A stretch of 23,418 nt of DNA from Mucilaginibacter sp. UBA5151 (GCA_002413785.1 DHXR01000014.1:1-23418), one strand, 5' to 3'. Positions 13,734 through 22,467 are shown, counted from the first letter of the stretch. The notes: a model not told the origin generated them from the sequence alone. Translations and numbers: made by a program.

Positions 13734-15905
13734 CTATGCATCCCCTCCAATAATATGCTCCGTCACCCTGCTGATATCCGTACTTATCTTATTAATAAAA
13801 CCCAGTTGCTCGTTAAGCAAAAGATCGTCGGCTGATAAGGGGGCTGGTTCACCGGTATTTAAAGTCAGGGTTTTTACGGAATTCAGGTCAACAACTTTAC
13901 CATCCAGCTTTTTATTACAATCATTAAGCATCGCGATGCTGCGTTTCAGCAATTTCAGATTTTCGGCGCTGGTTTTATGGATGCGCTTTGCCGCGATGCC
14001 CGAAGCAATAGTGGCTATATAAGAAGATAAAATATGGTTAAGCACCACAAATTTATGCACCTCTTTTATGTTTTTCTGCTTGCTTTTTGGTTCAGAGGTC
14101 ATTCGCTCAAAGGCTGCCGATAAATTGGCTGATTTTACAAATACATCTTTACGGGCAAGCTTATACTCAACGGTTTCAATCTCTTTACCGGAAACACTTT
14201 CCGCAATCTTAAGCAGGTATTTTGCATTTGCATAGATAACCTGCCGCAGGTTATGCTGGACCTTCTCAAATTCCCAGCTTGGAAAAATAAGATAGCTGGC
14301 TGCAAAAGCTATACCCGACCCTATCAAAGTATCAATAATACGTTCATTTACCAAACGCCCTACCCCTAACAGGTTAAATAGAATAAGTACATAAGGCGTC
14401 ATAAAAATAACGCTTACCACATAATTTAACCTCAGGAAGCTGTAGGTACCTAACATCAGCACAATCAGGAAAACAAATTGCACTGATTTTTCGGGTATAA
14501 ACAACAGGAACAATATCCCTATAACACCGCCTGCAATGGTGCCGGTAAGCCGCTGATAGTTCCGTTGTTTTGATAAGCTGAACCCCGGTTTTAAAATCAC
14601 AATAATGGTGAGTAAAATCCAGTAACTATGATGCCCAAGTGCAATACTTTTTCCCGCTATAAAACCAATTAAACAAACCAATGCAACCCTTATAGCATGT
14701 TTAAATGTTGCCGAATCAAAAGATAAGTTATCAAAAAACACATGCGGCGCATAATCCTGATGCGTTACAAACTTTGAATATTCCATATCCGTTGTGTTTT
14801 CAAGCAGGGTATCCGATGATTTTGAGTTGTAATAGTTGTATATACTGGTTATCCGCTGGTTTAAATCGCGCAGGTTAATTAATACCTTTTTCAGGGCCAG
14901 GTTACTTGCGCCCCTGTCATTTAAACCTATTTCATCAATCCGTGCTTTTAGTTGTTCTAACCCGGTATTAAAAAAACGTTTCCTCGTGCTTCTGGTATTC
15001 GATAATACCATAAAGGCGATATTATCCATTTCATCAGCCATACCCTGCAGGGTATCGGCTATTTCGTTTAATATCCCGGTCGCTCCAAATTTCTCCCTTA
15101 TTTGCGCATATTCATAATGGGTTGCCATTATCTGCTCAAACATATCCACCAGGTCAACAAAGGTGAGCACCAATATGCGGCCGGCGCTTGTTGATTCTTT
15201 CACCATGATCCTGCTTTTAAAGAGGATCTCCCTTACTGCATCCTGGTGCTGGCTAACCTTTATTTGCTGCGACACCAGTTTGCGGTAATTTTCATCAATA
15301 TCCTTTTCGGGCAAATAAAAATCAGCCTTTATCCTTAAAAAGGCGGCGATGTCGGCAATATTCTCACCTAAGGTTTGCTGCGCAGTCCGAAATGGCCTTA
15401 CCCCCAGAAAGAGTATGCTGAATAACAGATACCATAAGCCACCGGCCGTAATAATGCCGCTGAAACCAAGCACCTCTGATGGTTTTAGTGCCTTATCCAT
15501 CATGAATATCATCACCAGCAAGGCGGAGGTACCTACTGACGCCGCCCGGTTACCGTACACCGTGAACATGGAGAACAGGAAGCAAAGCAACGTAATTTCG
15601 AGCCCAAGGGTAAATACATTGAGACGTGCGAAACTGGTTATAACCGCAACAACAAACAAACATACAAGCCCCACAGCCATGGCGTTGCGTTTGTGAAAAA
15701 CAGGCCCGGGGTTATCAATAGAACAAATACATAACGCACCTAATGACATGGTAAGCCCAAGATCAAAGTGATTAAATTGAATGAGTATAATGGAAGGTAA
15801 AAGTATTCCGAGCGACATGCGCAAGCCGTCCGAAAAATACTGGCTGTAAAAAAAGCTCTTTATTTCCCTGGTATTTATTTTCATCGGATTAACTATTTTT
15901 TCCAT
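13734..15905 (-). CDS. FUSC/YccS-like integral membrane protein
   Basis: A 723-residue inner-membrane protein with the two-fold layout of the FUSC (YccS/YhfK) family: a hydrophobic block at about residues 20-170, a long soluble section (about 170-400), a second hydrophobic block (about 400-545) and a cytoplasmic C-terminal region. The second block begins with FKHAIRVALVCLIGFIAGK and contains the FUSC signature-like SYWILLTIIVILKPGFSLSK followed by RLTGTIAGGVIGIL. Proteins of this family are suspected aromatic-acid or drug efflux pumps, but for most, including YccS, the substrate is unknown. ATG 15903-15905 was used; an in-frame ATG seven codons later (MKINTREIKSFF) is equally possible. Divergent from ppc; no membrane-fusion partner is nearby. 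Confidence 0.9.
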   Translation of the reverse strand: MEKIVNPMKINTREIKSFFYSQYFSDGLRMSLGILLPSIILIQFNHFDLGLTMSLGALCICSIDNPGPVFHKRNAMAVGLVCLFVVAVITSFARLNVFTLGLEITLLCFLFSMFTVYGNRAASVGTSALLVMIFMMDKALKPSEVLGFSGIITAGGLWYLLFSILFLGVRPFRTAQQTLGENIADIAAFLRIKADFYLPEKDIDENYRKLVSQQIKVSQHQDAVREILFKSRIMVKESTSAGRILVLTFVDLVDMFEQIMATHYEYAQIREKFGATGILNEIADTLQGMADEMDNIAFMVLSNTRSTRKRFFNTGLEQLKARIDEIGLNDRGASNLALKKVLINLRDLNQRITSIYNYYNSKSSDTLLENTTDMEYSKFVTHQDYAPHVFFDNLSFDSATFKHAIRVALVCLIGFIAGKSIALGHHSYWILLTIIVILKPGFSLSKQRNYQRLTGTIAGGVIGILFLLFIPEKSVQFVFLIVLMLGTYSFLRLNYVVSVIFMTPYVLILFNLLGVGRLVNERIIDTLIGSGIAFAASYLIFPSWEFEKVQHNLRQVIYANAKYLLKIAESVSGKEIETVEYKLARKDVFVKSANLSAAFERMTSEPKSKQKNIKEVHKFVVLNHILSSYIATIASGIAAKRIHKTSAENLKLLKRSIAMLNDCNKKLDGKVVDLNSVKTLTLNTGEPAPLSADDLLLNEQLGFINKISTDISRVTEHIIGGDA

Positions 15906-16213
15906 GATGGTTAACAGGTTGAAGGACGGGCAATTTTTTTAATCTCTTTTTGCCTTAACCGGCAAACATGATGTTTTCATAAATGTTTTTTAAATGCGGA
16001 AAACATGCCGCTAATTTACAAAAATTAAATATTATTGCCTTTTTTTAATAAAATTTACATTAATAACAGATAAGTGTTATTAATTACTCATTTTTATCTA
16101 ACTTTATCCTTTGAAATTTTGATTCATCATTCAATGGTGTTTTTTAATGACCCGATACCAATTAGCAGATAACCGGTTACCAATAAATAATTTTTACACC
16201 CAATTAAGCCTAT
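15906..16213. other. Divergent intergenic region between FUSC and ppc
   Basis: No gene seen. It holds two dyads: ATGTTTTC/GAAAACAT (15971-15978 and 15999-16006) near the FUSC side and ATTAATAACA/TGTTATTAAT (16059-16068 and 16075-16084) nearer ppc. A near-match to the -7 box for ppc, TATCCTTTG with one extra base, lies at about 16105-16113. The last 100 bases before ppc hold no other obvious signal. Confidence 0.5.
16059..16084. promoter_or_regulatory. 10-bp dyad upstream of ppc
   Basis: ATTAATAACA and TGTTATTAAT are perfect complements separated by GATAAG. The symmetry and position, about 20 bases upstream of the best -7-like box for ppc, suit an operator. The region is very AT-rich, so it may be chance. 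Confidence 0.3.
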
Positions 16214-18799
16214 ATGCCCTCAACGTTAAAACTCAGTCAAAGAGAAACCGCTTTTAATAACGAAGTTGTAACCCGTTTTGAGTTGTATAACAGTTTGTTT
16301 CAAACACTCCCCTTTTACCAGGTGAAAGATACCGGTATTTTATTACCGTTTTTTAGCTCCCATTGCGAAAAGGAAGCGACAATGCAAGTATCGCCAACTG
16401 CCGTAATTGAGTCATTTTTTAAGAAATATGTCCCTGATATCGACCACCGGGAGCAAATTAACCGCATGTTCCGCTTTATACAATACATTGAGCGGCAGGT
16501 GGTACTATTTGATGCGATAGAGGATTCCTCCTTTAATAAAATAGGTCGGGCCGATGAAAGCGGGACCCTGCAAAGTTTACTGCAGCAGGCATCGGTAAGC
16601 GAGCAGTCGCGTGACGCTATCAGCCAAAAGCTGAATGACTTTTCTTTAAGGCTTGTACTTACCGCACACCCAACCCAATTTTATCCGGGAACCATACTGG
16701 GCATAATGACAGACCTGATAGAAGCTTTAAAAACCAATGATATAAATACCATCGATGTTTTATTGCAGCAATTGGGAAAAACACCATTCTTTAATAAAAC
16801 ATCGCCGACGCCTGTTGATGAGGCCGTAAGCCTGGCCTGGTTCCTCGAAAATATATTTTATCATGCAGTTTCCGGCATCCAGTCGAAACTGGAGGAAGAA
16901 TTTGATTTAAACGTTGACCGTGCAAACCAGGTAATGGAATTGGGTTTCTGGCCCGGCGGCGACAGGGACGGTAACCCGAATGTAACCACCGAAACTACAC
17001 GATCCGTAGCAAGTTTTTTGCGGCAACGCGTTTTCAGGTGTTATTACCGCGATTTCAGGGTTTTAAAACGGCGTATTACTTTCAGGGGGGTTGGAAAGTC
17101 AATGGCAACCCTCGAAAAGCTGATCTACAACAATGCCTATTTCCAGGTAAAAGAACCTGCGGATCTACAGGCAGAATTGCTTGACCTGCTGCAATCAATT
17201 AAACAAACCCTTGTAATTGAACACAACAGCCTGTTTGTTAACCTGGTTGATGACCTCATAAAAAAAGTACGCCTGTTTGGTTGTTACTTTGCCACCCTTG
17301 ATATAAGGCAGGACAGCCGCATTTTACGTAAAGTATTTACTTACAGTACTGAACAGCCCGGTATTGAAACCGGCATTGTAAACGGATATGAAGACCTTGA
17401 TGAGGCTGGCAAATTAGCAAGCATTACTTTTAACGAGGCTGATCTTCATTGCCCGGCGGATGCTGACAGCATGACCAAAGATACCCTTCATACCATCAGG
17501 CTGATGAAACATATTCAGTTTACAAATGGTGAAAAGGCCTGCCAGCGCTTCATTATAAGTAATTGCCAGCGGGCATCGGATATATTACAGCTCATCAATT
17601 TGTTTTTATGGAGCGGATGGGAAAAAGAAAGCCTTAGCGTTGATTTTATGCCGCTGTTTGAAACGGTTAACGACCTGAAAAGTGCGGCGCTGGTGATGGA
17701 ACAATTATATACCCATCCCTTTTATAAAGAACATTTACAAAAACGGGGCAATCTGCAAACCGTTATGCTTGGCTTCTCCGACAGCACCAAGGATGGCGGC
17801 TATTTAATGGCCAACTGGTCGATTTATAAAGCCAAGGTTGAACTTACCGCCATGGCCCGTAAATATGGCGTCAGCCTTGCTTTCTTCGATGGACGCGGCG
17901 GGCCGCCGGCACGCGGGGGCGGCAAAACACACCGTTTTTATGCCTCTATGGGCGAAGAAATTGCAAATGAACATATCCAGCTAACCATACAGGGACAAAC
18001 CGTGAGTTCGCAATACGGCTCTGTTGAAACTGCAAGGTTTAATATGGAGCAACTGATCAATGCGGGTATTATATCCGCTTTGCAGCCGAACCAAAGTGAT
18101 CTTCTAAGCCCCCGGTCTAAAGAACTGATCTCAGCTATGGCCGATGAAAGTTACAAGTCATTTTTAGAACTTCGCCTGCATCCCTTATTTGTGGAGTATC
18201 TTGAAAAATTCAGCCCTTTAAAATTGCTTTCACATATCAACATCAGCAGCAGGCCAACCAAACGTAATTCAGACGCCTCTATGAAACTGGAAGACCTGCG
18301 TGCCATCAGCTTTGTGACCTCATGGAGCCAGTTAAAGCAAAGCATACCTGGTTTTTACGGCGTAGGTACCGCTTTAAATAAAATGAAGCAAAATGGCAAC
18401 TGGGACGAAATAAAAGAACTGTACGATTCATCGGGTTTCTTTAAAACCATGGTTGATAACTGCGTGATGTCGATGACCAAATCGGATTTCAGGGTTACAG
18501 CCTACCTCGAAAAAGACAAAAAGTTTGGTCAGTTCTGGAAAATGCTGAAGGATGAATTTGAACTCACCAAAGCCTTGCTGCTTGAATTAACAGGCGCTAA
18601 AGTATTGATGGGCGAATACCCGGTTGAGCGCCGTTCTATCGCTATCCGCGAAAAAATTGTATTGCCGCTGGTTATCGTTCAGCATTATGCATTGCAGCGC
18701 CTTAATCATTGCAAGGATGAAGAACTGATAAAAATTTATAATAAGCTGGTAATAAGGACAGTTTACGGTATTGTAAATGCAGGCAGGAATTTGGCGTAG
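16214..18799 (+). CDS. ppc: Phosphoenolpyruvate carboxylase
   Basis: Carboxylates PEP with bicarbonate to oxaloacetate, refilling the TCA cycle; cytoplasmic, tetrameric in the family. The 861-residue protein is slightly shorter than E. coli Ppc (883). Seen: catalytic His152 in LVLTAHPTQ, ELGFWPGGDRDGNPNVT, LGFSDSTKDGGYLMANW, and the loop FFDGRGGPPARGGG with Arg561 and Arg567, spaced like E. coli Arg581/Arg587. Residues that bind the inhibitor aspartate in E. coli appear kept by motif: Lys in MSMTKSDF, Arg in AIREKIVLP and the C-terminal Asn in GRNLA. The end GRNLA differs from the usual RNTG. The ATG gives the conserved spacing to the His motif with a plain leader. A palindromic element has inserted immediately after the stop; tmk follows on the same strand. 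Confidence 0.97.
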   Translation: MPSTLKLSQRETAFNNEVVTRFELYNSLFQTLPFYQVKDTGILLPFFSSHCEKEATMQVSPTAVIESFFKKYVPDIDHREQINRMFRFIQYIERQVVLFDAIEDSSFNKIGRADESGTLQSLLQQASVSEQSRDAISQKLNDFSLRLVLTAHPTQFYPGTILGIMTDLIEALKTNDINTIDVLLQQLGKTPFFNKTSPTPVDEAVSLAWFLENIFYHAVSGIQSKLEEEFDLNVDRANQVMELGFWPGGDRDGNPNVTTETTRSVASFLRQRVFRCYYRDFRVLKRRITFRGVGKSMATLEKLIYNNAYFQVKEPADLQAELLDLLQSIKQTLVIEHNSLFVNLVDDLIKKVRLFGCYFATLDIRQDSRILRKVFTYSTEQPGIETGIVNGYEDLDEAGKLASITFNEADLHCPADADSMTKDTLHTIRLMKHIQFTNGEKACQRFIISNCQRASDILQLINLFLWSGWEKESLSVDFMPLFETVNDLKSAALVMEQLYTHPFYKEHLQKRGNLQTVMLGFSDSTKDGGYLMANWSIYKAKVELTAMARKYGVSLAFFDGRGGPPARGGGKTHRFYASMGEEIANEHIQLTIQGQTVSSQYGSVETARFNMEQLINAGIISALQPNQSDLLSPRSKELISAMADESYKSFLELRLHPLFVEYLEKFSPLKLLSHINISSRPTKRNSDASMKLEDLRAISFVTSWSQLKQSIPGFYGVGTALNKMKQNGNWDEIKELYDSSGFFKTMVDNCVMSMTKSDFRVTAYLEKDKKFGQFWKMLKDEFELTKALLLELTGAKVLMGEYPVERRSIAIREKIVLPLVIVQHYALQRLNHCKDEELIKIYNKLVIRTVYGIVNAGRNLA

Positions 18800-18886
18800 T
18801 GCAGGGAAATCGCGTTTAAAAAGCGAATGCCCCGTAGGTTATCCTAAGCTTTAATTATTTAAAAGCGATTTCCCTTTGGCGTAGTG
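18790..18886. mobile_element. MITE-like 73-bp palindromic element with 12-bp target duplication
   Basis: TTTGGCGTAGTG occurs perfectly at 18790-18801 and 18875-18886. Between them lies a 73-bp segment (18802-18874) whose ends are inverted repeats: GGGAAATCGC (18804-18813) pairs with GCGATTTCCC (18865-18874), and the pairing continues through TTTAAA after one mismatch. The left direct repeat includes the last two codons and stop of ppc. Removing one repeat and the element restores a simple ppc-to-tmk spacer. This is the layout of a short non-autonomous transposed element; it has no room for a gene. As RNA it would also be a strong hairpin just after ppc. Confidence 0.65.
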
Positions 18887-18894
18887 TTAACACT
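18883..18894. repeat. 12-bp perfect palindrome AGTGTTAACACT
   Basis: A self-complementary 12-mer that straddles the right edge of the 12-bp direct repeat, so the insertion site lay within or next to it. It lies 53 bases before the tmk start and could be an operator or simply the target preferred by the element. Confidence 0.4.
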
Positions 18895-18909
18895 TCTAAC
18901 TTCTTCGCG

Positions 18910-18933
18910 TATATTTGGGCGAAGATATATTTG
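18910..18933 (+). promoter_or_regulatory. Two candidate -7 boxes of the tmk promoter
   Basis: TATATTTG occurs at 18910-18917 and again at 18926-18933; both match TAnnTTTG. The first would leave a leader of about 23 bases and is more likely. No TTG -33 element is seen for either. Confidence 0.4.
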
Positions 18934-18946
18934 GTATCGGTAATTG

Positions 18947-19585
18947 ATGAAGAAAAACTTATTTATCGCCCTTGAAGGCATCGACGGCAGCGGGAAAAGC
19001 ACCCAGGTAAAGCTATTAACCGAAAAACTTGAACAGGCCGGGCATAAAGTTTACACCACCTGCGAACCGACTGACAGCCCGATAGGAAAGATCATCCGTG
19101 ATATTTTTACCCATAAAATGGAGGCCGACCACCGCACCATTGCCGGCCTTTTTGTCGCCGACAGGCTCGACCATCTGCTGAATAAAACAAATGGCATCAT
19201 CAAAAAACTGGAGGAGGGTTATACGGTAATTACTGACCGTTATTACTTTTCATCTTATGCCTACCAGAGCACCCACATGGACCTTGATTGGGTGATAAAC
19301 GCAAACTCATTGAGCGCAAACCTCCTGCGGCCTGATCTGAATATTTATATCGACATATCGCCGGAACTGAGCATAGAACGCCTGAACCGGGGCAGAACTT
19401 CGATAGAATTATATGAAACCCTGGAAAACCTTCAAAATGTAAGGGAAAAATATTTTGAGGTTATGGAGAAACTCGAATCGGTGGAAAAAGTATTTATTAC
19501 AGACGGCAACCGCCCACCAGCAACTATTTTAGACGAAATATGGGCTAATATTAAGACGCAATTTGAATTGTCAGAAACCGTATAG
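18947..19585 (+). CDS. tmk: Thymidylate (dTMP) kinase
   Basis: Phosphorylates dTMP to dTDP with ATP, needed for dTTP supply; cytoplasmic. The 212-residue length is standard. Features: P-loop GIDGSGKST (residues 11-19) right after the family start FIALEG, the DRYYFSSYAYQ motif with Asp97-Arg98 for dTMP binding, FVADRLDHL, and the LID segment RLNRGRTSIELYE. The ATG at 18947 is chosen; a TTG directly before it only adds one residue. It follows ppc on the same strand but with the inserted palindromic element and its own candidate promoters between them, so it is likely transcribed independently. Confidence 0.96.
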   Translation: MKKNLFIALEGIDGSGKSTQVKLLTEKLEQAGHKVYTTCEPTDSPIGKIIRDIFTHKMEADHRTIAGLFVADRLDHLLNKTNGIIKKLEEGYTVITDRYYFSSYAYQSTHMDLDWVINANSLSANLLRPDLNIYIDISPELSIERLNRGRTSIELYETLENLQNVREKYFEVMEKLESVEKVFITDGNRPPATILDEIWANIKTQFELSETV

Positions 19586-19611
19586 CAATAAACAGGGCGA
19601 CGAAAAAAAAC

Positions 19612-19743
19612 TTATTTAAGCCGGGCAGAAAACCTTTTGCTATTGTTCACAGCATAAACTTTAACAGGCACAAGTTTCTTATCCTGTTTTAAGATCAGAC
19701 TTTTTAAAGTAGCTATCAGTTCAACTATTAATTTGTGGTTCAT
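19612..19743 (-). CDS. Small basic protein, 43 residues, unrecognised
   Basis: An ORF below the usual length cut-off: it begins MNHKLIVELIATLKSLILKQ, continues with a lysine-rich DKKLVPVKVYAV and ends SKRFSARLK. It is predicted to form one amphipathic helix followed by a short basic strand-like segment, without a membrane helix. A T8 run follows the stop on the minus strand, but no GC-rich hairpin precedes it. It may be a real short gene because the reading frame has a plausible protein composition and clean start and stop; I know no family for it and cannot exclude chance. Confidence 0.45.
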   Translation of the reverse strand: MNHKLIVELIATLKSLILKQDKKLVPVKVYAVNNSKRFSARLK

Positions 19744-19934
19744 AATCGTAGATGTTTAAATTAAATGGCAGAAATTTATTTTAACTCCGAATTGTTGGTT
19801 TAAAATTACAAAAAATTATTACAACTCCAAATATTTTTACTTTTTATCTAACAAAAAGTAGTTTTCTTTGACAAATATTTAATTTTCGATAGTGTTTTTA
19901 AATAAAATCAATCATTTTATTTAAAATATTAAAA
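19744..19934. other. AT-rich spacer with a hairpin
   Basis: No gene seen. TTTAAATAAAAT (19897-19908) pairs exactly with ATTTTATTTAAA (19914-19925) around CAATC, beginning nine bases past the GH3 stop on the minus strand. The stem is only A-T pairs, so as a terminator it would be weak. Confidence 0.4.
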
Positions 19935-22115
19935 TTATCGGAAAAGCTCTACGCTGAACGTAATTTCCACCTTTTCATCCTTTGAATTATCGCCCAATAT
20001 CAACTTATATTCCCCGGGATAAACTTTCCATTGATGGCTTGACATATCCCATTTCTGCAATTCCTTTACCGGAATTTTCAGGACGACGGATTGTGCGCCG
20101 CCCTTCGCTACCGATACCCGTTTAAAACTTTTCAACTCTTTTACAGGCATACGGTCAATTTGCGGGTATTCAATATAGGCCTGCACTACCTCATCGGCAT
20201 CCATCGCCCCGGTATTTTTTACTTTCAGGCTTACGCTTATCGTATCAGTTGTTTTGTATTTGTTTTTAGGCTTATCCTGTAGCTCATAATTAAACGAAGT
20301 ATAGCTCAACCCAAAACCAAAGGGGTATTGTACCGGGCCGTCGTAGTAACGGTAAGTGCGGCCCTTCATATTGTAATCTGAGAAATCAGGCAGGTTGCTT
20401 ACCGACTTATAAAAAGTAACAGGTAAATGGCCAGAAGGAGAAAGATCGCCGAATACAATATCCGCTAGGGCGTTGCCGCCCTGTTCGCCGGGGTACCAGG
20501 CTAAAATAATTGCATCGGCGTAAGGTGCAATGGCATCTATGTCCACATCACTTCCCGATGTAATAACAGCAATGATAGGTTTATGCTGAACAGCGTTCCG
20601 TAATGCTTTCATAAAAGCAATCTCACTTTTCGGGAGGCTTAAATCTCTTTTATCTCCGCCACCTTCAGATAAAAACGCATCGCCGGCTTCACCTTCCAAA
20701 ACAGGAGATAAGCCTATCACTGCTATGGTGACATCGGTATTGCCTGCCGCCCAGGTACCGCCAAAATGGGTGGTATCTTTAAAATCACAACCCTGGTCGT
20801 ACTCAACCCTTGTACCCGGACCCGCAGCAGCTGTAATGCCTTCGGCAAAATTCACAACCCTCCTACTGCTGCCATAATAATTCCCGATCATCACATTAAA
20901 TGAGGCTGCCCCCGGCCCGATCACCATCATACTGGAAATATTGCTTTTTTTAAGCGGCAAAATATTATGGTCGTTTTTTAGCAGCACCATACTTTGCTGC
21001 GCTGCTTTGCGGGCAAGCGCAACGTGTGAAGGGTTGTTAACACTATCCGCACCATAACTACGGAAAGGCACCAATACAGGGTCATCATAAAAGCCAAGCC
21101 TGAATTCAGTGCGAAAAAGTGTGGACAGCGCGCCATCAATTTCCTTTTCGGTTAACAGCCCCTGCTGTACTGCTTTTATGGCATCCTCCTGTAAAATGCT
21201 GGAGCAATCCAGATCGACGCCCGCTTTAATGGCTGCCGCGGCAGTTTCCACCGGGCCGGGCAATGATTTATGGCTTAAAAAAACATCGTCCAGTGCACCG
21301 CAATCCGTTACCACATGGCCTTTAAAACCCCACTCCTTCCGTAAAATATCCGTCAGCAAATATTTATTTATTGAATTTGGCGTACCGTTTACCCTGTTAT
21401 AAGCGCTCATCACTGATTCTACCTTACCATTGGTAACCAAAGCGTGAAAAGCATAGAGGTAGGTTTCACGCAGGTCCTTTTCATCAACTACAGCATCAAA
21501 ATGTTCGCGGGTGGCTTCCGGTCCGCTATGTACGGCATAGTGTTTTGCTGTCGCCGATGCTTTTAAGTAATGCGGATCATCACCCTGCAAACCCTTAACA
21601 AAAGCAGTGCCCATGGTAGCGGTTAAATAAGGGTCTTCGCCGTAGGTTTCCTGTCCCCGGCCCCAGCGCGGATCGCGGAAGATATTGATATTGGGCGTCC
21701 AGAAGGTGAGGCCCATGTATTGCAGGTGCCTGTCCTGCGCAATGGCCAGGTTGTATTTTGCCCTTGCCTCGGTTGATATCGCGGTAGAAACCTGTTTTAA
21801 CAGGTTGTCATTAAAGGTAGCGGCCATTCCTATGGCCTGCGGGAATATGGTGGCCTCACCTGCCCTGGCAACGCCGTGCAAGGCTTCGTTCCACCAGTTG
21901 TAGGCCGGTATCCCCAAACGGGGAACCGCTTTGCTTTGGTAACCTAATAAACTAACCTTTTCTTCAAGGGTCAACCGTGATACCAGGTCTTTTACACGTA
22001 CATCAACGGTTTGGGTGGGGTCTTTGTAAAGATATTTGTCCTGAGCTTTTGATAAGGATGGCGCGAGGGCGACAAGCATCATCCAAAAAAGCGGCAATTT
22101 TAGTTTGGCGTTCAT
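19935..22115 (-). CDS. GH3 beta-glycosidase, beta-xylosidase/beta-glucosidase type, secreted
   Basis: Retaining exo-glycosidase of family GH3, removing beta-linked sugars (xylose or glucose) from plant-type oligosaccharides. 726 residues: signal peptide of about 24 residues ending SLSKAQ; N-terminal TIM-barrel domain with WNEALHGVAR, PNINIFRDPRWGRGQETYGE, KHYAVHSGPEATR and the nucleophile Asp271 in VVTDCGALDDV; then the alpha/beta sandwich domain (SMVLLKNDHNILPL, VIGLSPVLEGEAGDAFLSEG) and a C-terminal FN3-like domain beginning near PFGFGLSYTSF. TDCGA rather than SDW around the nucleophile, and the EGEAGDAF segment, point to the beta-xylosidase-like branch. No SusC/D or polysaccharide-utilisation partner is in the window, so it appears to be a lone periplasmic or exported enzyme. 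Confidence 0.93.
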   Translation of the reverse strand: MNAKLKLPLFWMMLVALAPSLSKAQDKYLYKDPTQTVDVRVKDLVSRLTLEEKVSLLGYQSKAVPRLGIPAYNWWNEALHGVARAGEATIFPQAIGMAATFNDNLLKQVSTAISTEARAKYNLAIAQDRHLQYMGLTFWTPNINIFRDPRWGRGQETYGEDPYLTATMGTAFVKGLQGDDPHYLKASATAKHYAVHSGPEATREHFDAVVDEKDLRETYLYAFHALVTNGKVESVMSAYNRVNGTPNSINKYLLTDILRKEWGFKGHVVTDCGALDDVFLSHKSLPGPVETAAAAIKAGVDLDCSSILQEDAIKAVQQGLLTEKEIDGALSTLFRTEFRLGFYDDPVLVPFRSYGADSVNNPSHVALARKAAQQSMVLLKNDHNILPLKKSNISSMMVIGPGAASFNVMIGNYYGSSRRVVNFAEGITAAAGPGTRVEYDQGCDFKDTTHFGGTWAAGNTDVTIAVIGLSPVLEGEAGDAFLSEGGGDKRDLSLPKSEIAFMKALRNAVQHKPIIAVITSGSDVDIDAIAPYADAIILAWYPGEQGGNALADIVFGDLSPSGHLPVTFYKSVSNLPDFSDYNMKGRTYRYYDGPVQYPFGFGLSYTSFNYELQDKPKNKYKTTDTISVSLKVKNTGAMDADEVVQAYIEYPQIDRMPVKELKSFKRVSVAKGGAQSVVLKIPVKELQKWDMSSHQWKVYPGEYKLILGDNSKDEKVEITFSVELFR

Positions 22116-22161
22116 AGTGGCAGCTAATTTAATGGGTTTTGTTCAGAATGTTGGTTTATGA

Positions 22162-22416
22162 GCCGGGCAAAAAATAAAGTTTTTTGATTATTTTTTGCCC
22201 ATACTATTTTTTCCGAACGAAACATTTAACGGTTTATTTGTACCCACATTGCTGGGTCAGTACATCATTAAAAATTTCGTACTCATCTCTGCCGGGATTG
22301 TTTTAGGTGCAGCCCTAAATGACAGGCCCCCGGTAAAAAATGTACGAAAGGCCGGGAACGCCAAAATCGCTCAGCCCGCTTCAATTGCAAAAGCCTTTGA
22401 AGAAGAATGTGTATAA
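22162..22416 (+). pseudogene. C-terminal remnant of a small membrane protein, DoxX/DUF417-like
   Basis: The frame opens after a stop at 22159-22161 and reads FFDYFLPILFFPNETF, then FVPTLLGQYIIKNFVLISAG and IVLGAALNDRPP, followed by a hydrophilic tail ending AFEEECV. The GQYIIKNFVLISAG segment resembles the last helix of DoxX- or DUF417-type membrane proteins. No ATG precedes it; the only start is TTG at 22195, and membrane-like residues continue upstream of that. The first three helices usual for the family are absent, so I read it as a 5'-truncated gene. The break point coincides with an inverted repeat (22165-22200). The family call is tentative. Confidence 0.45.
22165..22200. repeat. 13-bp perfect inverted repeat upstream of the GH3 gene
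   Basis: GGGCAAAAAATAA (22165-22177) pairs exactly with TTATTTTTTGCCC (22188-22200) around a ten-base loop. It lies 50 bases upstream of the GH3 ATG and at the break point of the DoxX-like remnant. It could be an operator for GH3 or an element end. T-runs are inside the stem, so it is not a classical terminator. Confidence 0.6.
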
Positions 22417-22446
22417 ACAAATACTAAATATATTAGCCGGATTTAT

Positions 22447-22454
22447 TATATTTG
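22447..22454 (+). promoter_or_regulatory. Candidate -7 box before the RhuM remnant
   Basis: TATATTTG matches TAnnTTTG and runs into the palindrome TTTGTACAAA (22451-22460). It lies 67 bases before the ATG of the broken RhuM gene. No -33 element seen. Confidence 0.3.
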
Positions 22455-22467
22455 TACAAAGAGGCAG

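Noticed and set aside
22165..22200. Intrinsic terminator for a plus-strand transcript
   Set aside because: G/C pairs sit at the base and the T-run is inside the stem, opposite to the terminator layout; upstream on the plus strand there is no gene.
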